Of a DNA stretch of 64,000 nucleotides, positions 56,923-64,000 are shown one piece after another. A program made the translations under genes and the position numbers. The DNA comes from Setomelanomma holmii (Eukaryota; Ascomycota; Dothideomycetes; Pleosporales; Phaeosphaeriaceae). The notes under the pieces were generated by a model. That model was not told where the DNA came from, did not search any database, and saw nothing but the letters and a program-made list of their open reading frames with translations. Positions within the stretch are counted from its first letter, which is position 1, and every line of letters starts with the position of its first letter. The DNA is taken from NCBI GenBank assembly GCA_010015745.1, contig ML978209.1:1-64000 (forward strand). The letters run 5' to 3'.

Positions 56923-58141
56923 TTCCTAGCAATTGACCTAAAGTTGAGGTGCAATGCCGATTTCCTTGTGAAAGCGCCGCTGTCCGCGAGCTAATGCAAG
57001 CCGCACGATCGTCGTGAAGCTACGCGGAACGGCAACAGCCTCAAATCCTGTTGTTTACGAACGGCTGGAAGCACAGGTAGCTATTTGCAATTGGCTAGAA
57101 GGCCAGTCGTAACTTTGCGCAGCGTAAGTATGCAGCTCTGACCCTTGTATCGCGCAGACCGTCTGATGCAGCTGTTTCGTTCTAAGAATGGTCCGATGGC
57201 GAAGTGTTGAGGTACGAGCTGGCCAAGCGCATATGTCGGCCGTACGCGTGTTGTGATTGCTCCCTTGTGCCGCGAATGCCCAAGTACCTAGGAGCCGGAA
57301 TGACTTCGATACTTGCTGACGGTCCTCCGATAGTCTGACCTTGTGGTAGAGGGCCGCCGAGTCGCACCCAATCAAGGTGAAGCTTAATCTCCGATCATCA
57401 AGCCGTTTACTCCTGGTGTATCGGTAGCTAGTTTGGTACCTTGTCAACCACATCCATTTCTAATTCGTGACTCCTATCCGACCCAATGCGCGATGATATT
57501 GAGGGGAGAATGGAGATGACCTTGACTCGTGATCATCAAGGTATTCCGAATATCTCCGGCTGCCTATCCATTGACCTCGGTGTTGTCGAGTACTTGGGGT
57601 CGACGAATGAGCACACAAGAGAAGCGCATGCATGGAATACACAGGTTCGAGCGCCACGATGATCAACGTTATGACAACGATAGCGAATCTATGGAGTTGA
57701 AGTGAACGATGAAGCCAGGACGGACATGGCCAAAGGATTTCGAATTGATATGCTGAGATCTATGCGCATCTCGGCTACAGATGCCTTCTGTTTGATCATG
57801 GACAACACTGCATCACTTTAGCTCGAGGTCTCGAAACATGGGAAGAGAAGGGTGTAGAGTAATCTTAAGCTATATGAGGCTTAAATGGACGATTCAAAAG
57901 CCATCGAACTTCCTCGCATTCACCACCACCCTCATCGAAACACGACCATGTAGAGCCTGAAGGCCACTCCCGGCGCGCTCTAAAGAGAAATAGCAGCCCA
58001 CCGGAACACTTTCAAGGCTCTTAGGAGATACTCCAACGCCTCAACTCCTTCACCGATGCCAATGACGGTATTTGACCGGTCCTCCAAACCCCCACATGGT
58101 TCTTACGCAACACCCGGTGAACACACGCCTTAACGACCACT
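56923..58141. other. Intergenic, no gene called
   Basis: About 1.2 kb holding the promoter of the phosphatase gene and short frames on both strands without motifs. Confidence 0.35.
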
Positions 58142-58846
58142 AAAAACAATATCTCGGAACTGCTGCAAGCCAAAAGCACTCGCAAGAAACGTAAATGTAC
58201 CAGCCGCTCCAGTCGTCGCTTCCTCTCCTCCCTCCCACCCTGTAGCCCGCTCTGCCATCCCCAATCCCAATCCCAATCGCGCCTCATCTCCCACCTCCCA
58301 CCAGAACTCCGTCTGTAAATCTACGCCAACGTTCTCTCCCAGCACTCCGACCCCTCTCGGCCCATACCACCGCCCCTATACCGTCCCGGCCATACAACGC
58401 TCCCGACCGTCGAGTTGGATTTGCTGTACACTTGCCGCTTGATTTATTCTGAAGCTCGGTCTATTCCGTTGAGGAGTGCAACGCATCATTTCTACTACTT
58501 TGGGGATTGGTCAATGACATGGCCGCGCCCGGGTGCGGGTTTGGTTCTTGCAAATAATAGCTGGATCTACCGCCTCTAATCCCAACTCGGTGCGGATTTG
58601 TATCATTTACACGACCGCCTCCTCACTACGAGACTACCGCACTTCACACGCTTCCTGCGCCCGCATCTAAAGTGGCGACGCATCACGTGGTCGCTGTGCT
58701 TGCATATGCTGCGTGGTGGCGTTGGCAGCTCGCATCATATCGCGGACGTGGATTTATGCGCCACACTCACACAACTTATTCTACTAGAGACTTGCCAGGA
58801 CGTCATCGTTGAGCTTGAAGAGAGGCAGGATAGAGGCAGGATATGA
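58142..58846 (+). pseudogene. DUF7730/F-box-like pseudogene with TAA stops
   Basis: One frame from about 58142 to a TGA at 58844-58846 reads like a fungal DUF7730 protein: LISHLPPELRL, then IYANVLSQHS, VELDLLYTCRLIYSEARSIP and HHFYYFGDW. It is broken by TAA at 58316-58318 (between LRL and IYANV, where relatives have Gln, Lys or similar) and at 58577-58579. CAA-to-TAA is the C-to-T change expected of RIP. No upstream ATG-containing exon can be joined. After 58846 the similarity decays with more stops. The family assignment is from memory of the LPPELR and LLYTCRLIYSEA pattern. Both ends are approximate. Confidence 0.55.
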
Positions 58847-59580
58847 AGGACATATGGATTTTGTTGCAAGATGAGGCTAGGAAATGCCTAACATTGGTGT
58901 TGAAGAGAAGTGATGAGGTGAGATTGGAGTTTGACCATGATCTGGCGGTGCAGTATACATGAACAGGCAGCGGGCAGTCGCGAGTGTCGGTGTGAGGGGA
59001 TGAGTTGGCCAAGAGGGATATGGAGCACTACACTTTGCGATTGTGTTGGCGAGCGATGGTGCCGAGGACGGAGTATGTGAGCTATGATCGATTAGGTTGT
59101 TTGAGGCTGGATGGATGTGATGTTGTTCGGGAAGTGAAACTATTCATAGTATGAAGAAGTCGTGCAAGTGAGGTATGCACTGTTGCATGGTGGCGAGGTA
59201 GTTTCACATTCGGTGATGATGTTCTCATGGCACATTGCCTCAAGTCGCAGCTATGGTGTTGCGGGTTGTTACTTTGGTCACGGTCGTATGTATGCACGAT
59301 TATAGACATGGATGTTTCGTCTCCGTTACATTCGGGATGCGCACTATACAGCTGTACAAAGCGAACAAGCCCACCTACCACACGCGTGTGCTGTGGTGGC
59401 TTCATTCCTTTCACGTTACTCTTACACAGATCGCTTCGGTGTCCAACAAGTCTTCGGTCATCAACATCGGTAAAAGAATCGCGACAATGCTGAAACAGCC
59501 ATGACTACCTGTCAGGCCAAGCTTGCCGATATCGTGTGTGCCTCGGTCACAGTCCTACACAGTTGACCTTTCGAAGGATA
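58847..59580. other. Spacer after the pseudogene
   Basis: The coding-like signal fades across 58850-59090. Nothing else is identifiable. Confidence 0.3.
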
Positions 59581-60440
59581 CTAACCTCCTTTTCGCGGCG
59601 CAATTGGCATAGCAACCGGAGCGCGAGCTGCGCCTGCTGATCCACCCTTCTTGCGCTGATAGTAGTGTTCTACGACCTTGCGCACGTGCGCTTCACTTTG
59701 GGCCTTATCGGCCGGCGCTTTGATGCTGTCAAGAGTGTAGGGTGGCTGAATGAGGACGGAGTCGTTGACGACGATTTGGGCGTCAGCCCAGCGGGTGGGG
59801 AGACTAAGATCTAGGTCAGCATACGGACTATTGCATTCACAGATGTCACGCGGATTCTTACGTCCTCGAAATGGCGTCGAAAAGTTCTTGGGCCTCCTTG
59901 GTGACACCCTTGCCCTTCTGTGCGTCCTTCTTCTTCATCTCGCGGATGGTCTGCTCCTCCCGCGCCTGAAGCGCTGCAACGTCCACCTTCGAGATGCTCG
60001 GCATAGCGCCATCGAAACCTGGTGCTGACTCGGCGACTCGCTCTCCAGATCCTACGATCTCGAAGGACAGTATGTGTGCGAAGGGAATGATGTGGTAGTC
60101 GCCTGGCTGGCTCGCGAGGGGCGCAGAAGGATTTGGCGGGGCAGGCGCGGTATTAATGGCTATGGCGTTGGTGAGGTTGCAGGCTGTGAAGAGGGTGCCT
60201 TCCAGCACGTTGTTGTTCGGCGCGCATGTTATCTTGATGCTGTGCAATGTCAGATGGCTGTGATGCTGATTTGTTACACTCTTATGTGTATGACACCGCA
60301 AGGAGGTGCGCGTACCGTGATCCGACGGCTTTGTACAGGTTGGAATCGACATCGATTACATCCTTGTGCGCTCCACCGCCAACCTTCAGGTTAGGTGTCG
60401 CAACCTTTCCCGCAAAGCTGTTGCGCTTGTTGTCTGCCAT
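59581..60440 (-). CDS. LSM12-type RNA-binding protein
   Basis: Three exons (60440-60316, 60239-59862, 59803-59581) give 241 residues. An Sm-like fold (VGSRIKITCAPNNNVLEGTL, then NLTNAIAIN) is followed by an AD (anticodon-binding-like) domain, whose helix begins VDVAALQAREEQTIREMKKK and continues in GVTKEAQELFDAISRTLPTR to the C-terminus. This is the LSM12 arrangement; yeast Lsm12 binds the Pbp1-Pab1 complex and affects mRNA decay and translation. A low-complexity Ala/Pro stretch between the parts (APAPPNPSAPLASQPG) is usual. The C-terminal end is Ala/Arg-rich (ARAPVAMPIAPRKGG). Introns are 76 and 58 nt. Confidence 0.85.
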
Positions 60441-61134
60441 GTGGCTGTGTCTTCTGCTGCTCTTGCTATAGCCTTCCCGAGCCTCAATGCGGCGGCTCTT
60501 GTGTTGTAGTTATGTTTGTTTCCCCAGCCGGAAACCAAATATCAGAGCCCGCCGAAGACTCCGAGCGACCAACGCCGAATAGTCATGCAAGCAGGAAGAG
60601 GCAGTGCAAAGGAGCGACTAGAAGAAGAGGGCCGCAGGGTGCGCGCGACCGAGCAAAAGTAATTAGCGGAAGCGCGTCGCGGCGGGAGCTTCTGAAGCTC
60701 GGAGGTGATGCGGGCTGGTAGCGGTTGTGGAGCGCTGCGACCCGTACGGTCGCTTGCAGTGCCAAGGCGTCTACCCGGCGCCTGACATTGCACCAATGAC
60801 GTTGCACCTGTTGCTAGTAGATGCACAATAGCGATCCAGTTCTTGTAGCGCGAGTGGAACCACAACGTGCAGATAATATCGCAAGACATTCGTGTAATTG
60901 TTCTAATGTGCAGCTGTGCTATTCTATGTGCTCAGGGTCTTAAATTAGACTAAGCACTTTGAGTTAGACTGCCGCCCAGAATCGCAAGGCTTCGACGTTC
61001 ACATTCATTCGTTCAGCATGTGATCCATTATCATTCTAGATTCGAACTATGTCCTTGCACACATATGTTACTTTTACACGCAAAGCTCATGTTGCGCGGC
61101 GCCCGGTTTGACTATGCGGTGGATATCTCTCCGT
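60441..61134. other. Intergenic, LSM12 promoter
   Basis: No gene is seen. It includes the LSM12 promoter and the gnd 3' end. Confidence 0.35.
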
Positions 61135-63175
61135 TTATGCGTTGTACGTCTAATGAAGTGGTCAGTGTTGGATCGATAGCATGTTTGTTCAAGCACTCAC
61201 TGAAGCAGAAATGTTGCCACCCCTTCCTGTCCAGTTGACGTGGATGTCCTGGCCCTCCTTGTACTGCTCGTTGGCGTACTCTGGCTTGATCCTGAAGGTG
61301 TGGGCGCCGAAGTAGTCGCGCTGGGCTTGCAACAAGTTGGCTGGCAGGTCCTTTGCGCGGTACCCGTCGTAGAAGCTGAGAGCGGTGCTGAAAGCTGGGG
61401 TTGGGACACCCCAGAGAGCACCCTTGGAAACGACGCTGGACACGAATCAGTATTGCTCGCAGTCTTCCAACTGTAGAACTCACTCTCTCCATCCGGCCTG
61501 CGCGTTGTGGATAGCCTTGTTAAAGAAGTCGTCGAATAGCAAGTTCTCCAGATCCGGGTTGGCGCGGTACGCCTTGGTGATGTCCTTCAAGAAGACGGAT
61601 CGAATGATGCAGCCACCACGCCACATGAGCGCAATCTCGGGCTTATTCAGCTTCCACTTGTACTCCTTGGCAGCCTATTCACCGTCAGTATTTGTTCTGC
61701 AACGAGCAGGATATTCGTACATTTTGGATCAGCATGAAACCCTGAGCGTACGAAATGATCTTCGATGCGTACAGAGCCTGCTCGAGGTTGGCAATGAAGG
61801 CCTTGCGGTCTCCTGAGAAGCTTGGGCTGGGTCCATCGAGGAGGCCAGCGGCACGACCACGCTCAGCCTTGAGCGAACTCAGGCAGCGAGCGAAGACAGC
61901 CTCGCCGATCAAAGTAACGGGCATGCCGAGATCCAGAGCATTGATAGCCGTCCACTTTCCGGTACCCTTCTGGCCAGCGGAATCCATGATCTTCTCGACA
62001 ATGGCAACGCCGTCATCGTCGTTCTTGTACATGATATCGCGGGTAATCTCGATCAGGAAGGAGTCGAGTACGCCCTTGTTCCACTCGGTGAAGACGTCGC
62101 CCATCTCCTTGTTGGTCATGCCGAGACCGCGCTTCATGATATCGTACGCCTGTGTCCTGTCAGTCTCCAGCACTTTTCTAATCAGTCATCCGTTCATACC
62201 TCGCAAATCAGCTGCATGTCACCGTACTCAATACCGTTGTGGACCATCTTGACGTAGTGGCCAGCACCCTCGTCACCGACCCACTGGCAGCAGGCCTCGC
62301 CGTCAGACTTCGCTGAGATGGACTGGAGGACGTCCTATTCTGCCGTCAGCGGTGATATGTGACTTTCTGCCAATTCTCCTACCTTGATGTATGGCCAGGC
62401 CTCCTCATTACCACCAGGCATAATGCTAGGGCCGTAGCGAGCTCCCTCCTCTCCACCAGAGACACCACTTCCGACGAAGCGGATGCCCTTCTGAGCGAGG
62501 TATTTGGTACGGCGGTTCGTGTCGGGGTAGTGAGAATTGCCTCCGTCGATGATGATGTCGCCCTCCTCGACACCGCCCTCGGTGAGAAGGAGCTCAATGA
62601 AGTCATCAACAGGCTTTCCGGCCATGACGAGCATCATCATGCGGCGGGGCTTCTTGAGTTTCGAGACGAACTCCTTAATGGAGTGTGCGCCGACAATCGA
62701 TTTGCCCTTGGCCTCTGTCCGACATTAGTCCATTCCAGCTTCAACTGAGACTGACTACGACTCACCATCGTTCAAGAATCGGTCAACCTTGGCAACGCTT
62801 ACGTTGTGTTAGAGAAACGGCAGTATTCGCGACAAGATCGATGGCTTACGTTCTGTTGAAAGCAACAACCTGTGAGAATGTTAGTGCTGCAGTTCAGCAA
62901 GCATGCCTGGGGGCATTCGTACCGTGAAGCCATGGTCCGCACTAATGGTTGTTAGTACTGCTTATGAAGTCTGCTTTAGGTGAGTAATTGCTTACGCATT
63001 GAGGATCAGGTTCTGGCCCATGACCTGTACATCAACAGTGAGCTGTTGTTCTTCGTGTAGGCTTTCCGATCAGAGTACTCACGGCCAAACCGATCAAACC
63101 GAAGTCACCTTGAAGCTCATTAGTATGTCAATGGTCTATCTGGCCCAAGTCGCGCTCACCAACTGGCTCAGACAT
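61135..63175 (-). CDS. gnd: 6-phosphogluconate dehydrogenase, decarboxylating
   Basis: Twelve exons: 63175-63160, 63108-63083, 63024-62996, 62941-62923, 62869-62850, 62797-62766, 62714-62383, 62334-62200, 62149-61721, 61674-61484, 61435-61201 and 61149-61135. Together they give 492 residues, the family length. The NADP-binding motif GLIGLAVMGQN (9-19), [20 protein letters not shown] and the catalytic Lys187 and Glu194 ([16 protein letters not shown]) are all intact. The enzyme converts 6-phosphogluconate to ribulose 5-phosphate, CO2 and NADPH in the cytosolic pentose phosphate pathway. The first six exons are only 16, 26, 29, 19, 20 and 32 nt. Every one is supported by exact restoration of the conserved N-terminus and by canonical GT/AG ends. 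The last exon encodes the final TYNA. The gene therefore looks functional. Confidence 0.95.
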
Positions 63176-64000
63176 GACGGCGGTGCTGTGTTGGATTCTG
63201 CTGGAGGTGTATATGGGATCGAGAAAGCTGCAGCGACCTGGCGCGCAACTGTGTGGATGATTGAAGCTGTTAAAAAGCTGTTGGGTGACGGGTGAGGAAG
63301 AGAGGCGCAAATTGGTGGGGGTGCAATGCAGATAAGTAGTTCTCCGACCGGAAGAGTTTGGAAAAGAGAGCGGGGCACTAATGTTGCGTCAAGTGGCTTC
63401 CATGGAGGGAAGCACGAGCCGTTCAGATCCCTACAAACTATTCTAATCCACATAGTAACGGAGAGCAGACTCGGCCGCGGCGGTAACCACATCTAGGTCA
63501 TGACAGTGTTGTCAATTTTACCGTGTAATTGTTTGCTATTTGCCAACATGATTTCTGGGTACCGCGTAGCTGCGTCGAGTTCCCCATCGTACGGCTTGCA
63601 CAGCTCCAGTAAGCTTTGCAGTCATAGCGTACGCCTACGAAGAGCGTTTGAAGACATCCAGCCGATATATCACCATGCAATTTTCGGCTTCTCCTGGGAT
63701 AATGTGTTGCTGCGCAAGAATACCTCCGTCGGACGCGCGCGGAAATGCTTGCCAAAAGCCGCATCCCACTGGTCGCGCTTGCCAGAGGCAGCCCCTCCAT
63801 GTCAGCCTTAACGCCTGATTATGGAAGGAGGGCTGCGTGCAGGGGTCGTCGGACACGCTAAACACCGACGCATCAAAGAACTCTGCGATTTCTGCGACGT
63901 GACATCCTTGAATTAAGAGATATAGTTAGGTGTATTTGTTGAAGTTCTGAATGCGCACATAAGCGCACTTGAGATGTGCAGACGGAGCCGAACCTCTGAC
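63176..64000. other. Upstream of gnd, to the window edge
   Basis: No gene is supported. The short frames (for example 63498-63811 on both strands) lack motifs. The part near 63176 should be the gnd promoter. Confidence 0.35.

Noticed and set aside
1..64000. tRNA genes, CRISPR arrays, operons and plasmid-type origins
   Set aside because: None was recognised by eye. CRISPR and operons are not expected in a fungal chromosome, and a tRNA scan could still find something I missed.

Overview
This is a window of nuclear DNA from a filamentous ascomycete (Pezizomycotina). A Dothideomycete is my best guess, but the class is inferred, not shown. The evidence is gene content (PTH11-type CFEM receptor, GH81 and GH128 glucanases, FLC/TRP-like membrane protein, cytochrome P450), many 48-125 nt introns with GTAAGT-like donors and CTAAC/CTGAC branch sites, a dispersed 5S rRNA relic, and CpA-to-TpA (RIP-like) stops in a DNA transposon. 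I built gene models by eye, joining reading frames at splice sites and checking that each spliced CDS keeps phase. Splice coordinates could be off by a base, but all the spliced models close in frame.

Layout. 1-1140: 5' part of a mutated pogo/Fot1-type transposon with one terminal repeat. 2181-2949: an orphan hypothetical gene. 3812-5595: cytochrome P450. 7059-7450: small membrane protein. 7932-16149: GCN1, sharing a 389-bp divergent promoter with a DHX29/DHX57-like DEAH helicase (16539-21171). 21758-23155: SAGA subunit Ada1/Hfi1, convergent with the splicing factor Prp6 (23708-26620). 27158-29054: CFEM receptor. 30447-31046: conserved protein of unknown function. 31658-32817: LENG1/CIR-N nuclear protein. 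33110-33862: decayed F-box-like gene. 34248-35341: dienelactone hydrolase. 35637-35716: internally deleted 5S rRNA. 38309-40086: ammonium transporter, preceded by five GATAAG sites. 41587-42477: WW-domain protein. 44162-47134: GH81 beta-1,3-glucanase. 49034-51381: FLC family protein. 51919-53052: Cys-rich unknown. 53748-54756: GH128 glucanase. 55455-56922: inositol-monophosphatase family protein with a long N-terminal extension. 58142-58846: pseudogene with CAA-to-TAA-type stops. 59581-60440: LSM12. 61135-63175: 6-phosphogluconate dehydrogenase in 12 exons.

How the genes relate. Most are single-copy housekeeping genes on both strands, not operons or a biosynthetic cluster. GCN1 and the DEAH helicase both point to translation control. 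Ada1 is a transcription factor subunit, Prp6 and probably LENG1 act in splicing, and LSM12 binds RNA. GH81, FLC and GH128 lie within 11 kb and all concern the cell wall or cell surface. The ammonium transporter looks like a nitrogen-regulated gene. I found no convincing new multi-gene system. The most informative oddities are the RIP-type transposon and pseudogene, the deleted 5S gene, the Glu in the ammonium transporter pore, and unusual exon structures (an 8-nt first coding exon, a run of 16-32 nt exons, and two 3n introns without stops).
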